Position numbers and translations under genes: made by a program. From Megamerina dolium (lineage: Eukaryota > Arthropoda > Insecta > Diptera > Megamerinidae), in NCBI GenBank assembly GCA_963854835.1, contig OY978525.1, positions 93,338,136-93,402,135 of the forward strand: a DNA stretch of 64,000 nucleotides, in the 5' to 3' direction. Below, in pieces: positions 38,901 through 49,689 of this stretch. Numbering within the stretch: position 1 is the first letter of the stretch; every line of letters starts with the position of its first letter. The notes beneath the pieces are model-generated. The model was not told where the DNA came from, made no database searches, and worked only from the letters and a program-made list of their open reading frames with translations.

Positions 38901-40085
38901 TTTGTATTGTACAATTATATTTTTGGCAGAGAGTGAAAAAGATTTTAGCTTCAGTACCATCGAAGTGTACTGCACCTTCATTAGAATCTTTAAATCGCAA
39001 ATCTCGACAATTCGAATTCGATGTCTTAAATGTGTATAAATAATTTTAGGAAGTTCAATGAAAATTCTCTAACTCACATATTCAATCACTGTGTAAGGAC
39101 GATATTCAAATGTGGCCAAAACAACTTCACGACCCTCTAAATTTGCTGTTTTATCGGGAAAAAGATTTGCACCAATTTCAAACTTCTCTTTTATGGCGTT
39201 AAAACGATCAAGTAAATAAAAAGAACCCGGCTGCTCAGCTCGAGGTCCTACAAATTTATTGGTTTTCAAATTAAAATTGTTTGGTTCTTGAAAAGATCCT
39301 TCGATTAAAAGAATATTTGGTTGATCTAGAAAACCGAAAATCGAAAAAATCGATAATATTGATAAACACTTGCATTCGATCCTATACAAACCTTCAAAAA
39401 ATTGATGCTGAAAGTAATCCAACGTAATATCGGAAGTATTATAATAAATAAAAATAAATTTATTTCGAATCGAACGCCATATCGAATATTTACTGGCATT
39501 AACAAATGCCTCCACAAAAATTGGTATATCACTTTGGAATGCTAGAAAGCTCTTAACGAGGTATAATGTACAAAATTAAATTTAAAAAAAAAAATAATAT
39601 TACATGTGGCAACAGTCAGATTTGAAAATTTTAGAAAGAAGTTCGGTCGATAGTTTTAATACTTGAAAATATCATTTCGTAAAATTAAAACAATTATTAA
39701 TTACCTCACAATGTGACTTCTCAATAGATATGGTCAATTTTTCAACAAAATCATCAAATATCATACCATTATTTTTCATTTCCTCCCGCTTAGTCACAAA
39801 ATCGACTACATTCGAATGCAATGATTTTGCCAATTCATTTCGATTGATATTAATGATGGCATAGTATGATGATGATGATGATGCATTTTTTGGTTGATCT
39901 TCTAAATGAAAGTCAATTGCATCATTCCACAAAATGCATACAGTTGTATCGTAAAGATATTGTTGAACTCGCATAGCAATAAATAAGAGGTTAAAATATA
40001 TAATTTCTATTTCAACGAGTTAGTAAAGTTAGAGCTTACTTATCAAATTGATGATACGCGTCCAATAGTAACTATTTAGTAACAT
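35937..40085 (-). CDS. Ionotropic receptor, antennal Ir75/Ir84a/Ir31a/Ir64a/Ir92a group, complete 11-exon gene
   Basis: Exons (minus strand): 40085-40040, 39967-39705, 39551-39392, 39325-39078, 39024-38892, 38826-38721, 38652-38575, 38194-37862, 36669-36567, 36498-36390, 36319-35937. All introns are GT-AG, all phases close, and the sum is 1,962 nt (653 residues plus stop). Ligand-binding lobe S1 is residues ~240-345 (VHFDGTEAKIFFTLC, EDDWGVVYPNISGDGALGMI, and an Arg-Thr at 334-335 where iGluRs bind the ligand carboxylate). M1 is ~358-380, the pore loop follows, M3 ~426-450 leads into SGGLASILTIP, S2 spans exons 9-11, and M4 is ~623-643 with a short tail. Family members pair with the co-receptor Ir8a in olfactory cilia and detect acids, amines or aromatic odorants. 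Exact orthology cannot be settled by eye. Start: ATG 40085 adds a 15-codon first exon spliced in frame; ATG 39974 without that exon is the alternative. Confidence 0.93.
36794..37756 (-). mobile_element. Mos1-like (mauritiana subfamily) mariner, internally deleted, in receptor intron 8
   Basis: Terminal inverted repeats: TGTACAAGCTTAAATCCG at 36794-36811 and its complement at 37734-37751. The right end extends to CCAGGTGTACAAGC, which is the Mos1-type terminus, next to a TA. Transposase on the minus strand from about 37688 contains HMREALLFCFNLKKF, then directly LAELLGVTQKAIS, WVPSELNDMQMERRQN, SWVDPGQPATFSPRPNRFG, MLCVWWDQQGVIYYELLKPG, LHDNAPSHTSK and YSPDLAPFDYHLFSSMGH. About 90 residues, including most of the first HTH and linker, are missing, and the frame shifts twice. 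The first catalytic block reads VTCHEKWIYF, so the Asp of GDEKW is also lost. Without it, intron 8 would be only ~230 bp. Confidence 0.9.
38237..38478 (-). mobile_element. tRNA-derived SINE in receptor intron 7
   Basis: Reverse-orientation copy. On the minus strand it begins GGTGCCGTAGCTCAGTGG (box A TAGCTCAGTGG), then TCGTGGATTCAATCCAAGGC (box B, GGATTCAATCC), and continues through the family body to the GTGGC tail block at 38237. Relative to the receptor gene it lies in the sense orientation inside intron 7 (38574-38195), so it makes up about two thirds of that intron. Confidence 0.8.
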
Positions 40086-40140
40086 TTCTTTGCGTTTTGT
40101 GATTCAATCGAAATCTGTGATTATATTTCCATATTCCATT

Positions 40141-40150
40141 CTATATAAAT
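40141..40150 (-). promoter_or_regulatory. Possible TATA box of the receptor gene
   Basis: Minus strand ATTTATATAG lies 56-65 nt upstream of ATG 40085, the right distance for a TSS near 40115 and a ~30-nt leader. In AT-rich DNA this match is weak evidence on its own. Confidence 0.3.
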
Positions 40151-42029
40151 GCCAGCATTCATAGAAATTTTGTAACAAATTTTATTTATTTTGCAATTAT
40201 TAAACAAAATTGAGCAATTTCGTCATGTATAATTAGGAGGTAAATCGTTTTGAATTTAGTCATTGCAAGGGTAATTTGCAATGTCAATAAATAATTGCAA
40301 GCAATTTTGGAAGGTAATCGTATTAGTCGAGGAAATTGTTATGTACATTGGTGAAAAAAGTGAAGAGCAACAAACTTATTTAAACATTAACTGTGATAAA
40401 GACATTTTGTGGGAAATATTTACAACTTGATATGGGCATACTTGCGTCCTTCTTTGAAGAAGATATTTTGAGTGTTTTTTTTTTTTTGTGTTTCTGACTG
40501 AGTGATGTCCAGATTCACAACAAATTTTAACTTTCTAGTTTCCATCGATGCAACTTCTATAGAAGTTCTATATTCATTCACAATAAATGATATGAAAGAA
40601 TAATTCTCTTTAAGAGTGTCTCCTTTCCTATAATTTTAAATCGACAAAATCAAAGATAATTAAACAAACTATTTGCATATTTTTTACTTTCACATTTTTC
40701 AAAATGAAAGAGCAAATCGCTTTCTGTTTTAACCCGATAACCCAGCATTAATGTAAGAGTAATTATTTATCCAAATTATTTGATTATGTACATCATTAGT
40801 GCATTGTAAAGGAATTTATATTAAATTAGCAACATAAACTTGCAAAAAATATAAAATATACAATCACATGTGATAATTTTCCGCTTATACGAGTACATTA
40901 TTTGCAGTATTAAAAGAAAATTCGCTATGATAATAAAATGAATAATTAAAAAAGAATGAAATTACCTTTTGGCTATAATGAAAGGCAGTAAAAGTGTCAT
41001 TAATTATTTGCAATATTGTGTAGTTAGTACTTTTGTTGCATTTCTTTTTGATACCAACTAAATATCAATTCAGTTTCACTAGTTAGCTACTTTTTTTTTT
41101 TGTATTTAGATGATCTTCTCTTTATAATTGGTTACAAAATTAATTACAACAGATAAATATAATTATAACTATAGGCTAAATAGAAAAGTGTAAACAGAGC
41201 GTGTATGTTCCAACCTACAAACATATGTTTACAACTTAAATTGTATGATAGTAAGCAATACAGTACAAGAATTACTCTACAAAAGATTTACATGATCTCA
41301 ATTTGAGTTTCTTTCCTAGTACATATAATTAAAATTTGTGTTAATTATGTGTTAAAAAGTACAAGAAGAAAAAAAAGGCTGGCTTCTATTACAAATGTGT
41401 TTACATATCGTATGTACCAGTATACTCATATGAGTAAATAATGAAAGTTCTGATGCATGCGTACTTGATTGAGCATGAATTTGATTAGCTCTTCGAAAAA
41501 AAAACAACAATGATAAATTACAACGTTAACAATTAGAACAATAAAATCGAAGAAAAAAAATGTGAACATTAGTAGCTAACATATTTGCCTAGATATTAGA
41601 ATAATTACACGTACTTATACTTCTTCTGGCATCGCGAGATCATTTAATGCAATTGTAGATATGGTTGAATAACTTATAAAAAGTAAGTTTATCCAAAAAT
41701 GTTTTTGTATTAGTAAAGTACTGTTTAAACTGATAGTGGAACAATATACAATCAAATATTGTCCAATTTTATGAAACTATTGGATTGGCAATTAAGTAAG
41801 TGCCGATTTCACACATGTATGATTCTGATAAAACACACATATTTTTGATATCTTGCTGACATTGGGGACCTGTCACATTACCCTTGCTTAGGAAGCAAAT
41901 TACACATATTTTTATTTGAAGGTGGTAATTTGGGGTCAATTTGTGTATGGAAACATCGGGAATTACTTCCGCAACTACTTAACCGCCAATAGTTCATTCA
42001 TATGTGATGACACACCTAGTTATGTTAGG
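40151..42029. other. AT-rich upstream region of the receptor gene
   Basis: No gene or repeat family recognised. Should carry the receptor promoter and enhancers. T runs near 40477 and 41090. Confidence 0.45.
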
Positions 42030-42900
42030 TTACTATGGCCACCGTCTCTATGACAGGGTACACTTATGTCAAGAAAGTCCTTTGTGATACCGCAAGAATA
42101 TTCTACACCGATCCCTTGCTGAACTCAGCTTAGTTCTAAATTTCACGAGATTACCTGATTACTGTAATCTCTGAAAATATGGCTAGGTCCTCAAAGTAGT
42201 AATTACCTAGAAATATTCTCCATAATACATAGCAGATCCGTGACGCTGGCGAGTTATTTCTTGTCCCTGCAGATTCTAAATGGAGAGACAGTTATAGTTG
42301 AGATGGGCGTGGATGAGATGGCCCAAACCCATTTTACCAGCGTGCTATACTATGAGACAGTGGCCAGTCACCACTCCATTAACGGTTAATGTGTCTTTCT
42401 TCCTAAGGTCCATAAGATTTTGAGATCGTTTCTCATTGAATAGGGACCCACAGCAATTTAGCCGTCCTACAGATTGTAGATTCAATTTTTTCGAGGGTAG
42501 AGAAGGCATTTTCTTCTAGTTTGAGTTTACATAAGACAGTTGAGATTCCTAATAATCTATTTTCCTTACTTGGCACTGCTTTGTGCCCCCTCTCGCGAGC
42601 TCATTCTCTCTGTAGTTTCCCTTCACACCTCTGTTTCCGTGTACCCAGCACAGCAGTATGTTGTACTGCTCTGTCATCTCATTAAAAAATCAGCGGTAGC
42701 CAATAGCGGTCTTCGACTTAAGGAGAAACGAGTCGAGGTCTTTGTATTGAGTGCCCCTGTAATGCAAATGCTTGCCGCTTTTTGTATTTTTTCAACCGGT
42801 TTAGGGTGTGAAGATTTCTACAGTGCAGCCCATCAAGATTATACGCCATAATCGTTCTTATGACTGCCTTGTATAGCAAGCAAGTTGATTTCGGATTCAA
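42030..42900 (-). mobile_element. Decayed non-LTR retrotransposon (RT thumb, RNase H, C-terminal tail)
   Basis: Minus-strand order from 42900 downward: NPKSTCLLYKAVIRTIMAY (RT thumb region), then near 42590-42680 LLCWVHGNRGVKGNYRENEL followed by ARGG (RNase H end, normally WVPGHRGVEGNEKADELAR), then near 42310-42390 VNGVVTGHC...HAGKMGLGHL, the ITGH-type C-terminal block of I/jockey elements. Heavily frameshifted. No intact RNase H active site. Related in type, not clearly in family, to 24860-25860. Confidence 0.68.
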
Positions 42901-45509
42901 TCCACATCTATGCTATGCTATACAAAATGTTATTCTTCCAGTTTAGTTTTCGAACTAGCATTATTCGATTCTCCTCGCTCAAAGCTAATAAAACGCCCTC
43001 CAGACTGGTTACAGTTATTGTCGCCATTCTGTGATTTTTGCAATACAATATGAATTCAGTTTTTTGAGAGCTCGCATTCAAACCCCTTTCTTTCGGTTAT
43101 ATCAAGTCTTAGATGTATAACAATAAGTCGCTTGAGTGTTTTTAATAAAAAGGAGAAAAGAAGTATGGGTCTTTGGTGTGAAGACAACCTTAACTTGTCT
43201 CTATAATTTGGAAGTGTAATGCTGGCTGATACAGACTCTAAATAAAGTATAAACTACGTATTTTAGTTGGGCCGGAAATATTCTATCAGGTCCCGGTGAT
43301 TTTTAAGGTTTAAAGGAGCTATTTGAGCTCTCCAATCTATAAGTTTGCCAAATTTAGACCAATATAATTACAAAAACGCAGTAAAACATTTTAATTAGCT
43401 GTATATTAGAAAATAGCATACTAAACTAAATACCTAGCAATAATTAACCATGAGAAAATATTAATTGAAATATTAGCAAAATATTAATACAAAAATTATG
43501 GAAATGCATATTCATGAATGTAAGTCAATATTTACATACATGGTTAAGCTTGTACCCATTCATAGTCAAATAATCACCCGAGATTATCAAAGAATAGATC
43601 TTCCATATTATAAAACAGTAGGTCTACTCTGGCTAAAATGTCAAATTTGTTCGATTCGGTTTTGTTGTTTGTGTATTTTGTTTCTTTCTTTGATTAATTG
43701 ACTTTAATTGAATACTCGTGCAAAAGAAAAAGAAAGTAAATTGTTATTTAAATGAATTATATTAAATTGATGAAAAGTTTCAAACAGCTGTCATCGACAA
43801 ACACAATAACAACAATAGTCGTAGCAAAGCATCAATATAATTGCCAATAATTAAAAAATATATAAAATGTTAGTATTCACTAATTCATTAATTCTATGGC
43901 AAAAAGCAATAACCGCTCAAGTTGATTTTTTTTAAATAACAACCCAGTTAAGATCTCCATCATGACTGGCGTGATTGAATCTCTAACAAGTTCAAAAAAA
44001 TGGAAGAAAAACTCTATCATTTAAGTAAAATTTTCTTTAAGAAGAAGAAAACCAGATCTACTTGGTGCTAACTATTTTCAGAAATTATTTCGAAGTATTG
44101 CTAATTACGACTTAAGCAGTTTTTCCTTTTTGCCACAAAATTTATTCAGTATCGTGCATATATGTTAAATACCATTTACTAAACACTATTAATGAAGGAA
44201 AAAATTTAGATACAAATAGCCCAGCATAAAAACTAAATATGTCGTTAATTGATTTGCTATAAAACGCTAAAAAATTAGTTCATTATTGTACTCGTAAGTA
44301 CAATTTCATTTAGATTTTTAGTTTCGATGACGTGATGGGGCACGTTTGATGCTGATATTTTTTGTTTTGTTTTTATTTATATTTTTTTTCCAGTGTAAGT
44401 AAAATTAATATAGTCTGTGTAACCTTGAATAACTTTCGCAATTATATGCAAAAGAGGGCTATGTTCTAAATAGCAACGCATCTACAAATTGCACTAATGA
44501 GCATAGCCCAAAACCAAAAAAAAAAAAAAAACAAGAAACATTAAATGTGTAAAGGGAAGACTTTCTAGCATTTCAAATACTTATTGTTATTACTAATAAC
44601 TTTGAAAACAAGAATCATAAACTAGCTGAATGGTACATAAATATTAATTTTGGATGTTTCGAAGCTACTACTGTAATTATTCAGTTAGTAGTAGGTACGT
44701 AGTAAATAGTCAGAGTTAGGCAATATTATACCTACATGAAACTTAAAAACATCTTGTAACTTGGAAATCCAAGTGTTTACTATATAAGAGTAAGAAGCAA
44801 AAAGCAACAAATAATCTAATTCAATTTTATTATAATTATATTTTCTATCTCATGTAATTTTAATTTTATTTAATTTCTTTCTTTGTTTGTTTTTTGTTTT
44901 TTTTTTTTTGATTTTTGGTTTTATTTTTTTATTATAATTTTTTTTTTTTGTTCCTCCGTACATGCTATTACTTAAGAGTAACAATTAATTGTTTGCGTAG
45001 AAAATAAATGATAATTATAATAATTATAATAATAAAATAATGAAAAGCATCTTTAATTTTTTGTACATTAAAATCATCATCATTATTATTTTTGTCGTTT
45101 ATAATTAACTTTTAAACGAAACTTTTACATAGCTCACTAAAATATAATATTTTTTGTTTTTGTAATTAATATAATTTACATTTTTATTAGAAAAAAAACT
45201 GCATTTATATTTTTGGTATTTTCACTTTAATATATTTTTAGATATATACGGAGCCAATTGATATGGTTATTAATGCAACACGTTTTAGACGTTTTCTTAA
45301 AATGTGCATACTTATATTGCATTTATAGTTAGATATTATTAATGTCAAAGTGAAAACGATTTATCAGTGTGAATTATGAACCAATTTTGTGAACTATAAC
45401 ATAGTAGTTTAAAACGTAAGAAAAGATCTTCGACATTTAAAGAATTTTTTAATATTAATTTATTCGCCATTAATGCAATAAAATGTCCTAAAGGTCATAG
45501 AATGAAATG
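42901..45509. other. AT-rich region, nothing recognised
   Basis: The first 400 bp may still be decayed RT. The remainder is simple A/T-rich DNA with poly-A at 44514-44531 and poly-T runs near 44893-44950. Confidence 0.45.
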
Positions 45510-45510
45510 T

Positions 45511-45988
45511 TAGGTGTAGTAAAAGGAAATCCATTATTTTTACATTAAATTGAAGGTTTTATTTATTTAAATGATTCCAAACGGTTTTTTGTGCAATGTT
45601 TAGCTCCTGGGCAATAGAAACAGTGCTTACATGACGGTTAAACTCGACAATTTCCATTATTTTATCGATATTTTCGACAATTAGTCTTCCAGAGCGTGGT
45701 GCATCTTTGACATCAAAATTACCGGAACGGAATCGGCTTGCGTTTTCGCTTTTATCGAAGAGAAACTGTAACATATGGCGTATTTTCTATTTACTGGTGT
45801 CCATCTTTGACGCGTGCTCAAACAATACTGAGTCAAGCAATCACAAAACTGCCTGAAAAGTTTATTTAGTACGAAATCCTATCTTTCTAACGCCTTCTAG
45901 CGTAACCCAATCACACTTACACAACGCGAGATACAGATTACTAAAGCCATCTATTGAAAAAGTAGTGGATTTCCTTTTACTACACCTA
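45511..45988 (-). mobile_element. Mini-mariner with intact termini encoding only an HTH domain
   Basis: Inverted termini TAGGTGTAGTAAAAGGAAAT (from 45511) and its complement (to 45988) match for about 30 bp with two mismatches; terminal TA dinucleotides fit the mariner target duplication. Inside, a 71-codon frame on the minus strand (45774-45559) reads MLQFLFDKSENASRFRSGNF, then DVKDAPRSGRLIVENIDKIM and IAQELNIAQKTVWNHLNK, which is the second HTH of a mariner transposase. The catalytic domain is gone, and part of the first HTH is deleted after SENAS. A possible upstream ATG at 45805 is blocked by a stop. Confidence 0.85.
45559..45774 (-). CDS. HTH-only remnant of mariner transposase (71 aa)
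   Basis: Open frame within the mini-mariner. It carries the PRSGR linker (GRPR-like minor-groove motif) and a following helix-turn-helix ending in TVWNHLNK, then a stop 20 bp before the terminal repeat region. It lacks all three catalytic Asp residues. A domain like this would be expected to bind the family's terminal repeats without cutting. Expression is not shown; it may simply be a deletion product. Confidence 0.5.
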   Translation of the reverse strand: MLQFLFDKSENASRFRSGNFDVKDAPRSGRLIVENIDKIMEIVEFNRHVSTVSIAQELNIAQKTVWNHLNK

Positions 45989-46394
45989 ATATTACTATAT
46001 CGAAATGCTGATAGTTATTTTTAGGGGAAATATTGATGTGAAAAAAATGAATGCGGGCAGTCATACATTTTAAAGCTCTAAAGACGAAATATAAGAGAAA
46101 AATAAACACAAAATCATCTGAAAATCGACCCATAGCTACTCTGACAGTAAACTATATGGTCGAGCACCAATAATTTTTCCTATTGAACATTTTCTCGCAA
46201 CATACTTACCTCTTATATCCATCGCTTAACGAGACTTTCATGCTAGAGCTGTAAGATATATGAGCGAACTTCATTTATTTTGCCTTATCAACATTTTCTC
46301 CAAACATACTTATCCGTCTATTCCAGCCTTCAATACAATCAATACCCACGATCATACGAAATGGCCGAAAAAATGCCTGGAAATCGACAAAAGC
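45989..46394. other. Spacer, nothing recognised
   Basis: AT-rich sequence between the mini-mariner and the SINE pair; contains two similar AACATTTTCTC-CAA-CATACTTA segments near 46187 and 46290, a minor local repeat. Confidence 0.4.
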
Positions 46395-46640
46395 TGCCAA
46401 GGAACCCCCTTAGTGCTTTGGCCTTCTGATCTGAGGGTCGTGGGTTCAATCCCCGGCTGAAGCATGACTTTGATATCGAAAATAATTTGCTTTCGAACGG
46501 TAACCAACTGTTGGCAAGCAATTGGCAATTCTTTCGGAAGTAACAATTTTTAATGAAAAAGTTTCTAAAAGATCTCTGTGAGAAAGCTATGAAAAAGTGA
46601 TGTTACCAGGGATTCTGCCATTCGAAACTGGCTAATAGAG
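46395..46640 (+). mobile_element. tRNA-derived SINE, forward copy
   Basis: Head TTAGTGCTTTGGCCTTCTGA is followed by box B GGTCGTGGGTTCAATCCCC (46437-46455). The family body runs in the forward direction (CGAACGGTAACCAACTGTTG, CAATTGGCAATTCTTTCGGA, a GTGATGTTACCAGGGATTCT block) and fades at about 46640. Box A is degraded. It lies tail to tail with the next copy. Confidence 0.75.
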
Positions 46641-46726
46641 GGTTTTCAATTTGGAGCGCACCAAATTAACAAAGAAAAACAAAGAAGGAATTTTTTAGCA
46701 ATTTTTTCTTTATTTTATAGAACACA

Positions 46727-47084
46727 AAAATAAATAAATATGTGGCACTTAAAGCCCCAAAGGACTCATTGGCCGAGCTTCTCTTCCATTACTGTTATGC
46801 GTCTTAAATTTTGGACAGTATTAGAATGGACCTACTTATTTTAGCCGATTCTGAACGGCAGAACACTTGTGACATCACTTTTTCTGAGCTTTGTCACAGA
46901 GTTCTTTTTTTAGAAGCTTTTTCATGGCAAGTTGTTACTGTCGGAAGAATTGCCAATTGCTTGCCGACAGGTGGGTACCGTTCGAAAGAAAAATCTTTTC
47001 GATATTCATTTTGTTATGCATCAGCCGGGGATCACGACCTACAGATCAGAAGGCGAACACACAAACCACTGAGCTACGGCACCC
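46727..47084 (-). mobile_element. tRNA-derived SINE, best-preserved copy
   Basis: On the minus strand it starts GTGCCGTAGCTCAGTGGTT (47082-47064), containing an exact box A TAGCTCAGTGG. About 40 bp later comes GGTCGTGATCCCCGG, a box B relative missing the TTCAA core. The body and the ATTTATTTATTT-type tail (46727-46745) follow. Structure is that of a tRNA-headed SINE that would borrow enzymes from an autonomous LINE. The tRNA isotype is not identifiable by eye. Confidence 0.8.
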
Positions 47085-49019
47085 ATAGAACATCATTTAA
47101 ATATCATCCACGAAAGCGAAAACATAATTATCCACATTTCTACTCCTTCAGGGGACTCTCAAACAAAATTAACGGAAAAAAAAAATTATTACTTACAAAA
47201 TTTATGTTTTTCGTGGAACCAAAAGCTTACTGCTTATGAAATTTGGACAGCAACGGCTATTTTTGTCGTTCTAGTCAAATCCGATCTGCGTATTGGATCA
47301 TTTGATCGTTACATGCTGATCATATACGAATACATTAAAATATTTTCTCCTTAGGGCGAGTAGATAGTTAGGCATTGTTTTACTTGTCTCATTTTTTATT
47401 AAATATTTTCAAAAAGAATAGGATTTCCATCAAACCGATGTCGAAAAATGTCTCGTGACCCATTGGACTCTTCGTTAAGTCCAAATTTTCATTCCTTATA
47501 CCTTGTGATATATTGAAAATGTATAAGTAAACATTTAAAATGTCTTAAATTTCTCTTGTACCATTTCAATTATATACTTGTCATTTTCAAATTGAACAAC
47601 ATTCGCCAGTCATTCGCCAATGTCGATATGAAGAGTCATTCAAATATGCCGTTTATCAATATTCTCAACAAAAGTTGCTGCTAAAACTTGCATATACGAG
47701 TCAATTTGTACGATCATTTGTCAGACATCCTCTCGCACACTAACGTACAATAGCAACATTTGAACGAATTGTAAATGTGTTTTTCTTTCAAATGCATATC
47801 ATTTGTGTGCAAGTAGGCACACATACACATTATGTAGATACAATTTATTATTACCAGCCAACAAGTAGATTTGACACAAATGCTCGTGCAATTTTTCACA
47901 CTAAACCAATAAAAGTGAAATAGCAACTACATATTGCCATATAATTACGAATATATGCATGTGCAAATTGTATGTGCATATTTATGTATATTATAGCATG
48001 TTACCACAACTTTCGTTTTCAACTTGAGAATCAGTCGCAATAACGTTTAATAGCCTCATCTCCGCTATTCGAAATAGTAACACAATAAAGAAGGAAAAAA
48101 TTAAGTTAGTATTGCCGTTATATAGAATATAATTAGGCAACAATGCATAGCGGCATCGGCATCACAACAACAGCAACAACAACAACAACGAAAATAACGT
48201 CAATCACTTTACTTCTATGAGAAATCAAGAAAGTCATCACAGACTGAAATAGCACGCGTTTGCTGTGAGTGAGTGAGTGGTGTGTGGTGTGTGATTGAAT
48301 GGCTGACTATGTATGTTGTATGCTTAAATAATAAAGCGCTTCGTTGCATTTACTTTTCTCACTTTTTGTCTCACTTTTTTTCACTGTTGACTATAACAGA
48401 TGGTATTGTTGTTGTTGCTGCTGCTTATGCTACCGCTGCTGCTTTTGATTGTTATTACTTATTATTAAGATGTTGTATACAGATAGCAAAATATATATTT
48501 ATACCACCATGTCTACCACTACTTAGTGGATGTTGAAGATGACATTGTTGGCGACAATGACGACGATATATATTTTTCACTTTTCTTGTATTTATTAATA
48601 TATTTATATGTACCATAGATACATACTACATAGTAATTCTCATGTTGTTCACAATGCTAAAGACACAAAGCAAAAAAAAAAAACAATTTTAATTTCATTA
48701 GTCTTGCTTTTGAATAATACTCAATGTACGTGCAAGATATTTTAATATAAATTTTATTTTATCTTATGTGTTTGCACATTTCCCTGAACTTTAATTCAAC
48801 ATCATCTTCATCATTATCATTATCATTATTATCATCATCAAATCAGCATAGTAATAATCTCCCTCATCTTCTTCACTATATTAATTCATTTTCATTTACA
48901 GTGAAATTAAAAGTTTTGCAGAGGGAAAATTCCGAAATTATTGTTTTGTAAAATGTAAAATTTAATAACTCTATTATTATACATACTATTTATTAATGAT
49001 GGGTATGTACCTTCACTAC
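47085..49019. other. AT-rich region with CAA/CTG short repeats
   Basis: Contains (CAA)n at about 48165-48190 and (TTG)(CTG)-type runs near 48405-48440, with CAT/ATC-rich sequence near 48800. No exon or RNA gene supported. Confidence 0.45.
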
Positions 49020-49048
49020 AGTGAATTACACCTTCAGTGTAATTCACT
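49020..49048. repeat. Perfect 12-bp inverted repeat (hairpin)
   Basis: AGTGAATTACAC (49020-49031), loop CTTCA, GTGTAATTCACT (49037-49048). Could form a hairpin or bind a dimeric factor. No terminator role is implied in a eukaryote. Confidence 0.85.
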
Positions 49049-49288
49049 CTATAATACACCAGTCATCATTGGGTCAAGAGGCCTTGTGTCTTTGTCACAT
49101 ATACTCCTATGTATGTACAAGTACAAAATTCATTTATAATTTGATCTTTAGTAGCAAGCAAGGCCATTTTTAATTTAATTGCTTGTAACTAACTTTTGTT
49201 TTGATGCTAATTCATGATTATCTACTATTATTATTTTGTCTTCCCATTTGTAATAATTCTTATTTTTTTCATTGAAGTTTTCTACATT

Positions 49289-49290
<2 letters not shown>

Positions 49291-49321
<31 letters not shown>
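49291..49321. repeat. (CA)n microsatellite
   Basis: About 15 CA units, uninterrupted. Confidence 0.95.
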
Positions 49322-49324
<3 letters not shown>

Positions 49325-49689
49325 CTAAACTTTTGAATCTCTGAATAAGAGCTTTTTCTTAAGGTTTACATAAATTTAAAAGCAATTATTATAGTAGAGT
49401 TTTTATGTATACTTATTTACGCTCAAGATATAGGATTATTCGAATTTCTTCTTCATATTTAATGTATCTCAGTCGAAAATTTAAAATCCATCGGCATATT
49501 TTATCTGGATATTCGTAGGTAAATGCATGGTAGGGATCTGTTGAGTTGCGGCCAAGCGTGGTAGCTGTTATTACTTGTGGAAGTCGATATTGAATTAGTC
49601 ATAAGTAAAAGGTGTGGCAATCAAAATGACATATACTCTATTCTAATCCCAAATAATAAATATACAAGCAACTTTTCATTAGAGGTCTG

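Noticed and set aside
46437..46455. A tRNA gene, because of the GGTTCAATCCCC T-loop-like sequence
   Set aside because: No foldable acceptor or anticodon arms; the match is the pol III box B of a SINE.
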